Counted from the stretch's first letter, positions 24,687 through 31,655 are shown. The stretch: DNA of 64,000 nucleotides from Polaribacter porphyrae (GCF_002954685.1 NZ_MSCN01000001.1:186001-250000), one strand, 5' to 3'. Made by a program: numbers and translations. The notes: generated by a model not told the origin, from the letters alone.

Positions 24687-25391
24687 ATGAATTGTATTAC
24701 TATTGATGATGAACAAATGGCAAGAGTTATTATAAAAACTCTTTGTTCAGAAATTAAAACCCTTAATCTTATTGAAGAGTTCTCTAATGCAATTGAAGCA
24801 ATCAAGTTTTTAAATGAAAATCAGGTTGATTTAATTTTTTTAGATATACATATGCCTAATTTTAGTGGATTAGACTTTATTAAAACACTAAAAGACCCAC
24901 CAAAAATTATATTTACTACATCAGATCCAAAATTTGCTATTGAAGCTTTTGAGTACGATTTTATTGTAGATTATTTATTGAAACCAATTGAGTTGCCTCG
25001 TTTTGAAAAAGCAATAAAGAAAGCACAACGATTCCATAATATACAAAGTAGTTTAAAATCTAATCAAAACACACAAATTAAGAACGATTTTTACGTAAAT
25101 ATTGATAGAAGGCTTATTAAAATAGATTTGCCTAGTATCTATCTTATTGAAGCCAAAGGAGATTACATCAATATTAAAACCGAAGAGAAGAACTACATAG
25201 TGCATTCTACATTAAAGAAAATAGAAGAAAAACTACCAACATCTTTATTCTTAAAAGTACATAGATCATATATTATCAATGTAAAAAAGATTATAGATAT
25301 AGAAGATAATAGTGTTTTAATTAAAAAGGATGTTGTGCCAGTTAGTAGATCTAATAGACCTGAACTAATGAAACGTCTAGACTTGTTATAA
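24687..25391 (+). CDS. LytTR-family response regulator
   Basis: A 234-residue transcription factor. The N-terminal receiver has phosphoacceptor Asp53 (LIFLDIHMPNFSG) and the lysine in YLLKPIEL. The C-terminal LytTR DNA-binding domain runs from about residue 135, with IYLIEAKGDYINIKT, LPTSLFLKVHRSYIIN and PVSRSNRPELMKRL. LytTR proteins bind direct repeats spaced by whole helical turns. Such a pair (ATCGKAACTWA, 21 bases apart) starts nine bases after its stop and precedes a tiny secreted-protein gene. It is the probable DNA-binding output of the NO-sensing operon. Confidence 0.92.
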   Translation: MNCITIDDEQMARVIIKTLCSEIKTLNLIEEFSNAIEAIKFLNENQVDLIFLDIHMPNFSGLDFIKTLKDPPKIIFTTSDPKFAIEAFEYDFIVDYLLKPIELPRFEKAIKKAQRFHNIQSSLKSNQNTQIKNDFYVNIDRRLIKIDLPSIYLIEAKGDYINIKTEEKNYIVHSTLKKIEEKLPTSLFLKVHRSYIINVKKIIDIEDNSVLIKKDVVPVSRSNRPELMKRLDLL

Positions 25392-25399
25392 ATTAGATT

Positions 25400-25431
25400 A
25401 TCGGAACTAATTTTCCATTCATCGTAACTTA
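25400..25431 (+). promoter_or_regulatory. Candidate LytTR operator: direct repeat, 21-base spacing
   Basis: ATCGGAACTAA (25400-25410) and ATCGTAACTTA (25421-25431) are 11-base direct repeats that differ at two positions. Their starts are 21 bases apart, so both face the same side of the helix. They lie between the LytTR gene and the small gene at 25505. Confidence 0.55.
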
Positions 25432-25504
25432 AAAGATAGAAAACGAATACTACAAAAATATAAAGATATAGTTAGTAATTTTATGGTATCAAACACAGCA
25501 TATC

Positions 25505-25744
25505 ATGAGAAAACTACTTATAATATTAATATCTACAGCAATTACAGCATTAAACATAAACTCTTATGGAGAGTTAGATACTAGAAAGCTAGAGCAAGCA
25601 AAATTAATGGCAAATTCTCCTAAAGAAATTACATTATCAGAATCTTTAAATCTTGGTATTGGTTCAGCATTATTCAAAATAATACATGTAGCAGAAATCA
25701 TGTTTTTGTCAGAATTTGGTAGAAGAAGAATAAAAATAATGTAG
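25505..25744 (+). CDS. Small predicted secreted protein, probable target of the LytTR regulator
   Basis: A 79-residue protein with a signal-peptide-like N-terminus (MRKLLIILISTAITALNINSYG). A short mature part follows, with a charged segment (ELDTRKLEQAKLMANSPKE), a hydrophobic stretch (LNLGIGSALFKIIHVAEIMFL) and a basic end (GRRRIKIM). I do not recognise a family. It sits 113 bases downstream of the LytTR gene, directly after a LytTR-like direct repeat, and is convergent with the sirtuin gene. It may be an exported effector or signal of the relay. Coding status is supported by the ATG, the signal peptide and its position. Confidence 0.6.
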   Translation: MRKLLIILISTAITALNINSYGELDTRKLEQAKLMANSPKEITLSESLNLGIGSALFKIIHVAEIMFLSEFGRRRIKIM

Positions 25745-25751
25745 TAGAAAA

Positions 25752-26432
25752 CTACAATAAGAATTCCTTTAACTTATCAGTGCCTTTACTAGCAACTTCA
25801 CTAATTATTGTTAAGTTTAAAAAATCACTTTTTGCAACACTAGGTTTTGGATCTATAAAATAAATAGGTGTACCAGATTTTACATAATTAATTAAACTTG
25901 CTGCAGGATATACCTGCATAGAAGTACCAACAATTACAAGAATATCCGCTTTTTCTGTAATTTTAATTGCATTTTCTAGCATAGGTACCATTTCTCCAAA
26001 CCAAACTATATGAGGTCTTAATTGGTTTCCATTAACATCAAAATCACCTAAAACTAAATCATCTTTCCAATCTAAAACTATAGATTCATCAACAGTACTT
26101 CTTACTTTTAAAAGTTCTCCATGCAAATGAGTCACTTTTTTGCTCCCTGCTCTTTTATGCAAATCATCAACATTTTGAGTAATAATCTCAACATCAAAAT
26201 ATTGTTCTAATTCAACTAAATTAAAATGAGCCTTATTAGGTGAAACCTCTTGTAATTGTTTTCTTCTTTTATTATAAAAATCTAAAACCAATTCAGGATT
26301 TTTACGAAAACCATCAGGTGATGCTACTTCCATAATATCATGTTCTTCCCATAAACCACCTGCATCTCTAAAAGTATTAATTCCGCTTTCTGCAGAGATT
26401 CCTGCACCTGTTAATACCACCAATTTTTTCAT
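25752..26432 (-). CDS. cobB: NAD-dependent protein deacylase, sirtuin family
   Basis: A Sir2-family enzyme removing acyl groups from lysines using NAD+. Visible motifs are GAGISAESGINTFRDA, TQNVDDLHKRAG with the catalytic His in HLHG, and GTSMQVYPAASL. YNKRRKQ resembles the Tyr/Arg pair of class III sirtuins that prefer malonyl- or succinyl-lysine. The zinc-ribbon cysteines are absent (the HGELLKVRST region has none), as in many Bacteroidota homologues. The ATG at 26432 is chosen over a TTG one codon upstream. It is divergent from trmH and convergent with the small secreted gene. Confidence 0.92.
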   Translation of the reverse strand: MKKLVVLTGAGISAESGINTFRDAGGLWEEHDIMEVASPDGFRKNPELVLDFYNKRRKQLQEVSPNKAHFNLVELEQYFDVEIITQNVDDLHKRAGSKKVTHLHGELLKVRSTVDESIVLDWKDDLVLGDFDVNGNQLRPHIVWFGEMVPMLENAIKITEKADILVIVGTSMQVYPAASLINYVKSGTPIYFIDPKPSVAKSDFLNLTIISEVASKGTDKLKEFLL

Positions 26433-26464
26433 CAAAATAAGTTTAGAATTTGTATAAATTACAA

Positions 26465-26498
26465 TTGAGTTAAAAATAACAATTAAATGTTATGTTTG
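26465..26498 (+). promoter_or_regulatory. Promoter of trmH (TTG-N23-TATGTTTG)
   Basis: TTG at 26465-26467 and TATGTTTG at 26491-26498 fit the Bacteroidota consensus. Transcription would start around 26502-26506, at the ATG of 26504, so the mRNA may be leaderless. Confidence 0.6.
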
Positions 26499-26503
26499 TA
26501 AAT

Positions 26504-27175
26504 ATGATTGATAAAAAACTACTCACTTATTTAGAGGATTATTTAACAGAAAAAAGAAAAGCTACGTTTCATAAAGTTTTAAGTAATAGAACAAGGCATT
26601 TTACAATAGTTTTAGAAGATATTTATCAAGCTCACAATGCAAGTGCTGTAGTGAGAACCGCGGATATTTTTGGGATTCAAGATATCCATGCAATAGAAAA
26701 TAAATACACCAATAAAGTTTCTAGGCATGTGGCAAAAGGTTCTCAAAAATGGCTGAATATAAAGAGATATAGAGAAGATGGTAATAATACCCAAATTTGT
26801 ATTGATGATTTAAAAAATAGAGGTTATCAAATTATTGGGACAACTCCTCATAATGATTCTTGTTTGTTACAAGACTTTGATATTACCAAAAAAGCTGCCT
26901 TTGTATTTGGAGTAGAAGCAGAGGGCATTTCTGAAGAAGTAAAACAGAAAGCTGATGGATTTTTAAAAATACCTATGGTAGGTTTTACAGAAAGTTTAAA
27001 TATATCTGTAGCTGCAGCAATTATTTTGCAAGAGGTTACTACAAAACTCCGAAAATCTGATATGAATTGGCAATTAACTCAAAAAGAAAAAGAAATTTTA
27101 TATTTTGATTGGATACAAAAAACCATAAAAAATGTAGATAAAATTAAGGAACACTATTATCAAAATATTAATTAA
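26504..27175 (+). CDS. trmH: tRNA (guanosine-2'-O-)-methyltransferase TrmH
   Basis: A SpoU-family trefoil-knot 2'-O-methyltransferase, usually acting on G18 of tRNA. Motif 1 is NASAVVRTADIFGI, motif 2 is FGVEAEGIS and motif 3 is SLNISVAAAIILQE, with the knot at the C-terminus. An ATG exists at 26492, but it lies inside the promoter -7 element (TATGTTTG). The ATG at 26504 is therefore the better start, giving 223 residues and a leaderless or nearly leaderless mRNA. The gene is alone on its strand upstream and 29 bases before the VOC gene. Confidence 0.9.
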   Translation: MIDKKLLTYLEDYLTEKRKATFHKVLSNRTRHFTIVLEDIYQAHNASAVVRTADIFGIQDIHAIENKYTNKVSRHVAKGSQKWLNIKRYREDGNNTQICIDDLKNRGYQIIGTTPHNDSCLLQDFDITKKAAFVFGVEAEGISEEVKQKADGFLKIPMVGFTESLNISVAAAIILQEVTTKLRKSDMNWQLTQKEKEILYFDWIQKTIKNVDKIKEHYYQNIN

Positions 27176-27204
27176 ATTTAAGGCATCAATCAAAACCTTT
27201 TATT

Positions 27205-27612
27205 ATGAAATGTGATGTATATCTAACTTTTGATGGAAATTGCGAAGAAGCGATTACCTATTACAAAACTATTTTAAATGGAGAAATTGTAATGCAAATG
27301 CGTTACAAAGATGGACCTCCAGAATATTCTAACTCAAAGATTGAAGATAAAATAATGCACGCAACTATAACTTTTGGTGATGGTTGTGAGTTAAAAGTAT
27401 CAGACAGTTTTCATCAACCTTTGGTAAAAGGGAATAATTACCATGTTTCTTTAGCTACTGATAATGAAGAGCAAGCACAAGCTATTTTTAATGGACTTTC
27501 TAAAAATGGCATTATTACAATGCCTTTTGCTGATGTTTTTTGGGGAGGAAAATTTGGAAGTTGTGTAGATAAATTTGGTATACAATGGATGGTAAGTGTA
27601 AATTCTAAATAA
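27205..27612 (+). CDS. VOC-superfamily protein, PhnB-like
   Basis: A 135-residue glyoxalase/bleomycin-resistance fold protein of the PhnB type. It has YLTFDGNCEEAITYYKTIL at the N-terminus, HATITFGDG with the usual metal-site region, and WGGKFGSCVDKFGIQWMV at the C-terminus. These proteins form dimers of paired beta-alpha-beta-beta-beta units; most PhnB-like members have no known substrate. It lies between trmH and the YdeI gene with short gaps, so it is likely cotranscribed. Confidence 0.85.
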   Translation: MKCDVYLTFDGNCEEAITYYKTILNGEIVMQMRYKDGPPEYSNSKIEDKIMHATITFGDGCELKVSDSFHQPLVKGNNYHVSLATDNEEQAQAIFNGLSKNGIITMPFADVFWGGKFGSCVDKFGIQWMVSVNSK

Positions 27613-27620
27613 TCATTTAA

Positions 27621-28214
27621 ATGAATCCAAAAGTTGATGATTATATTAATCAAAATTTGAAGTGGCAAGAAGAATTAGAAGCTTTACGTTCTGTATTTTT
27701 AGAACTACCTTTAATAGAAGAAATAAAATGGGGCATACCAGCTTATATTTATAAAAAGAAAAATATTATGGGGATGTCCGCTTTTAAGAATTATTGTGGT
27801 ATTTGGTTTCATCATGGTATTTTTCTAAAGGATGAGGCCAAACTTTTAATAAATGCTCAAAAAGATAAAACCAAAGGTTTACGCCAAATGCGATTTACTT
27901 CTCTAGATGAAATTGATTTAGCACTGATAAAACAATATGTATTAGAAGCCATTGAAAATTCAGAAGCAGGTAAAGAAATTAAGCCTAAAAGAAATACAGA
28001 ACCTTTGGTTATTCCTGAAGAAATAGAAAAAGAGTTATCTAAAAACGAAAAACTAAATTATTATTTTAACGAGTTTACGTTATCTAAAAAGAGAGAGTTT
28101 TGTGAGTATATTTCATCTGCAAAAAGAGCATCAACTAAACAAAGTAGATTAGAAAAAATAATACCTATGATTTTAGATAAAGTTGGGTTGAATGATAAGT
28201 ATAGAAATTGTTGA
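27621..28214 (+). CDS. YdeI/OmpD-associated (DUF1801) family protein
   Basis: A 197-residue soluble protein. The N-terminal DUF1801-like domain has EEIKWGIPAYIYKKKNIMGMSAFKNY and ends ...KTKGLRQMRFTSLDE. The C-terminal YdeI/OmdA-type region has FNEFTLSKKREFCEYISSAKRASTKQSRLEKIIPMI, which is strongly conserved in the family. The biochemical role is not established. It follows the VOC gene by eight bases; its stop faces the stop of the next gene with one base between. Confidence 0.88.
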   Translation: MNPKVDDYINQNLKWQEELEALRSVFLELPLIEEIKWGIPAYIYKKKNIMGMSAFKNYCGIWFHHGIFLKDEAKLLINAQKDKTKGLRQMRFTSLDEIDLALIKQYVLEAIENSEAGKEIKPKRNTEPLVIPEEIEKELSKNEKLNYYFNEFTLSKKREFCEYISSAKRASTKQSRLEKIIPMILDKVGLNDKYRNC

Positions 28215-28215
28215 A

Positions 28216-28584
28216 TTATTCTACAATAATCTTATCAATAGAGGCTGTAGAATCGCATCTAATCACGTATAAACTTATATTTTTTAAATCATCTTTTCCA
28301 GTAATATAATATTCAGGGCAAGGTTTAATTCTAGGTTTACTTTTACTAAAATTAACATCACCATTATATAAAATAGTAGATATTTTAAGCGTATCAATAT
28401 TAGAGTTTCTCATCACTTTTTGGGCATCATCAGAAAATAATCTTTTTTTTATTCTAATGGTTTTTAAAGTTCTAGAATCCATACCATAATCAAAAGTAGC
28501 ATCTTTTTTTTGCCAAAAGAAAATAACAGCAATAGAACCTATAGATAAGCCTAACAAATAATAACCAATTCTTTTAATAAGCAT
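28216..28584 (-). CDS. Small membrane-anchored protein, DUF4258-like
   Basis: A 122-residue protein with one N-terminal transmembrane segment (about residues 6-24, GYYLLGLSIGSIAVIFFW). A periplasmic or cytoplasmic domain of about 95 residues follows (YGMDSRTLKTIRIKKRLFSDDAQKVMRN ... EYYITGKDDLKNISLYVIRCDST). The layout matches flavobacterial DUF4258 proteins. It lies just downstream of the alanine dehydrogenase 2 gene on the opposite end of the tsaE group. Function is unknown. Confidence 0.7.
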   Translation of the reverse strand: MLIKRIGYYLLGLSIGSIAVIFFWQKKDATFDYGMDSRTLKTIRIKKRLFSDDAQKVMRNSNIDTLKISTILYNGDVNFSKSKPRIKPCPEYYITGKDDLKNISLYVIRCDSTASIDKIIVE

Positions 28585-28632
28585 ATAAAAATATTGAGCT
28601 ACAAAGGTACTTTTTTTAAGGATAAATCTTCA

Positions 28633-29829
28633 CTATAATATCAATAAATTAATATCTCTAAAAGGGATGTCAAACCAATCTGCAACAGTTCTGTTTGTTA
28701 GAATTCCATGATAAAAATACATTCCATTTCGTAAACTTTTATCAAAACGTGCAGCATTTTCAAAACCACCTTCTTCTGCAATATCTAGTAAATATGGTGT
28801 AAAAATATTACTAATAGATACAGAAGCGGTTCTTGCATAACGTGCAGGTATATTAGGTACACAGTAATGAACTACCCCATGTTTTACAAAAGTAGGTGTG
28901 CTATGTGTTGTTATATTCGAAGTTTCAAAACAACCACCTCTATCTATACTTACATCAACGATAATAGCTCCTTCTTTCATTTGTTCTATCATAGATTCAG
29001 TAGCGCAAATTGGGGATCTATTTTTACCTCTAATGGCACCAATAGCGACATCACAACGCATCAACGCTTTTGCAACAGATTTTGGTTGTACTGTTGATGT
29101 ATAAATAGGTGCATTTAAACAATGTTGTAATTTTCTTAATTTAGTAATTGAGTTGTCAAAAACTTTAACTCTAGCTCCTAAACCTAGTGCAGTTCTTGCT
29201 GCGAATTCACCAACAGTACCTGCTCCAAAAATCACAACACTAGAAGGTGGTACACCACCAATATTACCAAGCAATAAACCATTTCCTTTATTGCTTCCAC
29301 TCATTAATTCTGCTGCAATTAAAACAGATGCTGTACCTGCAATTTCACTTAAAGATTTTACAATTGGGTAAGTGTTGTGTTCATCTTTAATGTAATCAAA
29401 AGCAACAGCTGTAATTCTTTTTTTAGCCAGATTTTCGAAGTATTTTTTGTTTTGTGTTTTTAACTGAAGCGAAGAAATTAAAATTGCTTGCGGATTCATA
29501 CATTCAATTTCCTTTTCTGTTGGAGGTGCAACTTTTAATACAATATTGCATTTAAAAGCTTCTTCTATATCATAAGAAATTTTTGCACCAGCTTCTGAAT
29601 ATTCTTTGTCTGTATAATTGGCTTGCTCACCTGCACCAGTTTCTACCACAATTCTATGCCCATTGGCAGTTAATGCAGTAACAGCATCAGGAGTTAAGCA
29701 TACACGTTTTTCGCCCAAATAGGTTTCTTTGGGTAAACCAATAAAGAGTTCTCCTTTTTTCTTTTTTACTTCTAACATTTCTGCTTGTGGTAGTAACTCT
29801 TCTTTGCTAAAAGGGGAAAATGAACTCAT
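28633..29829 (-). CDS. Alanine dehydrogenase/transhydrogenase-alpha family, second paralogue
   Basis: A 398-residue protein of the AlaDH/PNT family. An extra ~30-residue N-terminal extension (MSSFSPFSKEELLPQAEM) precedes the IGLPKETYLGEKRVCLTPDAV core. The Rossmann motif is FGAGTVGEFAARTALGLGA, and the C-terminal signature is VDVSIDRGGCFETSNITTHSTP. It is clearly diverged from the ald at 16069 and forms a conserved Bacteroidota group beside tsaE that is usually called alanine dehydrogenase. It starts eight bases after the tsaE stop and is cotranscribed. Its exact substrate is uncertain. Confidence 0.85.
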   Translation of the reverse strand: MSSFSPFSKEELLPQAEMLEVKKKKGELFIGLPKETYLGEKRVCLTPDAVTALTANGHRIVVETGAGEQANYTDKEYSEAGAKISYDIEEAFKCNIVLKVAPPTEKEIECMNPQAILISSLQLKTQNKKYFENLAKKRITAVAFDYIKDEHNTYPIVKSLSEIAGTASVLIAAELMSGSNKGNGLLLGNIGGVPPSSVVIFGAGTVGEFAARTALGLGARVKVFDNSITKLRKLQHCLNAPIYTSTVQPKSVAKALMRCDVAIGAIRGKNRSPICATESMIEQMKEGAIIVDVSIDRGGCFETSNITTHSTPTFVKHGVVHYCVPNIPARYARTASVSISNIFTPYLLDIAEEGGFENAARFDKSLRNGMYFYHGILTNRTVADWFDIPFRDINLLIL

Positions 29830-29836
29830 GGTTTGT

Positions 29837-30244
29837 TTATTTTAGTTGAATGTTTCGTTGGCCATCATCTAATAAAGTTAAATGAATTTCAACAGCATCT
29901 AAAGGTAATAAATTTTCGATATTTTCTGGCCATTCAATTAAACACCAATCATTATTGTAAAAATAATCTTCAATTCCCATATCTAAAGCTTCTTCTTCAT
30001 CAGTAATTCTATAAAAATCAAAATGATATACTTTTTCATTGGATGCAGTTTTGTACTCATTAACTAAAGAAAAAGTAGGAGAGGAAATATTATCTTCAAC
30101 TTGTAATTGCCTACAAAGTTCTTTTATTAATGTAGTTTTACCTACGCCCATTTGCCCGTAAAAAAGTAAAGTTTTGTTTTTTACTGATGAAATAAGAATA
30201 GATACAATTTTAGATAAGTCGTTTAGAGAATAATTTTTATTCAT
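29837..30244 (-). CDS. tsaE: tRNA threonylcarbamoyladenosine biosynthesis ATPase TsaE
   Basis: A 135-residue P-loop ATPase required for the t6A37 modification of ANN-decoding tRNAs, working with TsaB and TsaD. The Walker A is GQMGVGKTTLIKEL. SSPTFSLVNEY is the family signature, with HFDFYRI and the Walker-B-like region CLIEWPENI. It is full length. The paralogous alanine dehydrogenase follows by eight bases. Just upstream lies a fragment copied from the 3' end of the DUF1287 gene. Confidence 0.95.
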   Translation of the reverse strand: MNKNYSLNDLSKIVSILISSVKNKTLLFYGQMGVGKTTLIKELCRQLQVEDNISSPTFSLVNEYKTASNEKVYHFDFYRITDEEEALDMGIEDYFYNNDWCLIEWPENIENLLPLDAVEIHLTLLDDGQRNIQLK

Positions 30245-30265
30245 TCAACAAAAATAATGAAGAAA

Positions 30266-30346
30266 TTAATTCTTGTAACGATAATGTCCAATAATCTTAA
30301 AGTCAAATAAACAATCTTCTATAACTTGACAAGAACCAATTTTATA
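30266..30346 (-). pseudogene. Duplicated 3' end of the DUF1287 gene
   Basis: Read on the minus strand this gives IGSCQVIEDCLFDFKIIGHY then RYKN and a stop. It matches the last ~25 codons of the intact DUF1287 gene at 31045 with about 8 differences in 79 bases (roughly 90 % identity); the changes are mostly silent or conservative. No upstream part of that gene remains. With the intact gene it forms a direct repeat flanking the toxin-antitoxin pair. Confidence 0.8.
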
Positions 30347-30455
30347 TATATAATTAAAAAAAACGTTTATCATTTTTGGCTTTTTAAAAAAAATAATTAT
30401 TAACTAGTTGTTACATTTCAAAATTAGTAACTAAATAAATCTATAATAGAAATTG

Positions 30456-30463
30456 TATATTTG
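30456..30463 (+). promoter_or_regulatory. Candidate -7 promoter element of the toxin-antitoxin pair
   Basis: TATATTTG matches TAnnTTTG. The predicted start is near 30469, about 20 bases before the antitoxin ATG. Confidence 0.45.
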
Positions 30464-30489
30464 TTAATGGCAATTAAAAGAAAGAAAAT

Positions 30490-30660
30490 ATGGTAATGGT
30501 TATTAAACAAGGAGAAACTAAAAAAAATATTAAAAGTATATTAGAGAATTTGGTTAAGGGTGTAAAACCAAAAGGAATTGATATTTATAAATATGTAGGT
30601 AAAATTAATTTAAAAAAAGATGCACTAAAGATTCAAAAAGAGCTACGTAATGAATGGTAA
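30490..30660 (+). CDS. Antitoxin of a PIN-type toxin-antitoxin pair
   Basis: A 56-residue protein, MVMVIKQGETKKNIKSILEN at the start and ending KINLKKDALKIQKELRNEW. The pattern of an N-terminal helical region, PKGIDIYKYVGKI and a terminal IQKELRNEW is one I associate with Bacteroidota antitoxins encoded before PIN toxins. Its stop overlaps the start of the toxin reading frame by 11 bases, the normal arrangement. It should bind its own promoter and the toxin. Since the toxin is frameshifted, the antitoxin may now be unpaired or may act as a solo anti-addiction factor. Confidence 0.75.
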   Translation: MVMVIKQGETKKNIKSILENLVKGVKPKGIDIYKYVGKINLKKDALKIQKELRNEW

Positions 30661-31020
30661 TAAATTGTTTCTAGATACCAATATTATTCTCTATTTATTC
30701 AATGGAGATGATACTTTAGTAAAATTACTAAATGAAAACAACTTTATATTTCAATTATCACAGAATTAGAATTGTTAGCATATAAAGGAATTACAATTAA
30801 AGAAGAAAAAGTGATAAAAGAATTTATATCACAATGTAAATCCATAACTATTAATGATGTTATAAAAAAAGAAACTATCAGAATTAGAAAAAGTTACAAC
30901 ACAAAATTACCTGATAGTATAATTATAGCTACAGCACTTCATTTAGATTTTCCATTAATCACTGCTGATGTCGAGTTTAAAAAAGTTGATGAGTTAACAT
31001 TAATTCTTTATGAGAATTAA
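30650..31020 (+). pseudogene. PIN-domain toxin (VapC-like), broken by a single-base frameshift
   Basis: The frame from ATG 30650 reads MNGNKLFLDTNIILYLFNGD up to LNENNFI, then hits a stop at about 30768. From about 30748 the next frame continues the same domain: ISIITELELLAYKG, then LPDSIIIATALHLDFPLITADVEF to 31020. All PIN acidic residues (DTN, E of TELEL, D of PDS, D of TAD) survive across the two frames. Restoring one base near 30746-30750 gives a normal 123-residue ribonuclease toxin. The break is therefore recent, or a sequencing error. No slippery heptamer is seen. Confidence 0.8.
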
Positions 31021-31044
31021 TTTTGTTACTACGTTAAAGATTTT

Positions 31045-31614
31045 TTAATTTCTATAACGATAATGCCCAATAACCTTAAAGTCAAATAAACAATCTTCTA
31101 TAACTTGGCCAGAACCAATATTATGAACAATCATAAAACGTTTCTTGTCTTTAGATTTTTTATTAACAACAATACCAGTATGCGTAATTGAGCCACCTAA
31201 ATTCCAGCAAACAATATCCCCAGGTTTATAATCTTCAGGTTTTTTAGATTTTACTTTTACTGTACCCTTTCTAGAGAAAAAAGTCATTAAATTAGGTACT
31301 CTTCTATGATCTATATTTTTATCAGTTCTTTTTAAGCACCAAATTTTAGGATACAAATTAAAGTTTTGCTTCATATCTAAATGCACTTCTTTTTGTAAAT
31401 CTATACCTAATTTTCTATAGGCTCTAATAATCACATCTGTACAAACTCCTTTTCCTTTTGGTACATCTCCATTAGGATAATCAATAGAAAAATAACTTGG
31501 GTCGTATGTGACCTTATCTTTGGTTAGTTCTAATGCAGCAGCAGAAAGTTTATCCTCTTGAGAAAAAGAAATTTGAAATAAGAAAATTGATAAAATTAAA
31601 AATAACTTTTTCAT
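31045..31614 (-). CDS. DUF1287 family secreted protein
   Basis: A 189-residue exported protein with a signal peptide (MKKLFLILSIFLFQISFSQ). The DUF1287 domain (E. coli YijF family, NlpC/P60-like fold) shows GKGVCTDVIIRAYRKLGIDL with a likely catalytic cysteine, CWNLGGSITHTGIVV with the likely histidine, and IVHNIGSGQVIEDCLFDF at the end. It is predicted to be a periplasmic amidase or peptidase on cell-wall material (inference). A duplicate of its 3' end lies at 30266, beyond the toxin-antitoxin pair. Five copies of a 7-base repeat lie just upstream. Confidence 0.85.
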   Translation of the reverse strand: MKKLFLILSIFLFQISFSQEDKLSAAALELTKDKVTYDPSYFSIDYPNGDVPKGKGVCTDVIIRAYRKLGIDLQKEVHLDMKQNFNLYPKIWCLKRTDKNIDHRRVPNLMTFFSRKGTVKVKSKKPEDYKPGDIVCWNLGGSITHTGIVVNKKSKDKKRFMIVHNIGSGQVIEDCLFDFKVIGHYRYRN

Positions 31615-31620
31615 TAGTTT

Positions 31621-31655
31621 TTACTACTTACTACTTACTACTTACTACTTACTAC
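31621..31655. repeat. Heptanucleotide tandem repeat, five perfect TTACTAC copies
   Basis: Five perfect head-to-tail copies of TTACTAC lie between the porX stop and the DUF1287 start (six bases before its ATG on the minus strand). The last copy includes the porX stop. Read on the minus strand the unit holds TAG and TAA, giving stops in all frames. Copy number may vary by slippage and alter the porX-DUF1287 spacing. Confidence 0.85.

Noticed and set aside
26492..26503. Upstream ATG as the trmH start
   Set aside because: It falls inside the TATGTTTG promoter element, which has a well-spaced TTG box.
16069..29829. The two alanine dehydrogenase genes as an assembly duplication
   Set aside because: They differ in length, N-terminus and most residues, so they are old paralogues.
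30650..31020. Programmed frameshift in the PIN toxin
   Set aside because: No slippery heptamer or downstream stem is seen at 30740-30755; a one-base loss is the simpler reading.
31621..31655. Tandem repeat considered as a CRISPR array
   Set aside because: The units are only seven bases and directly adjacent, with no spacers and no cas genes nearby.
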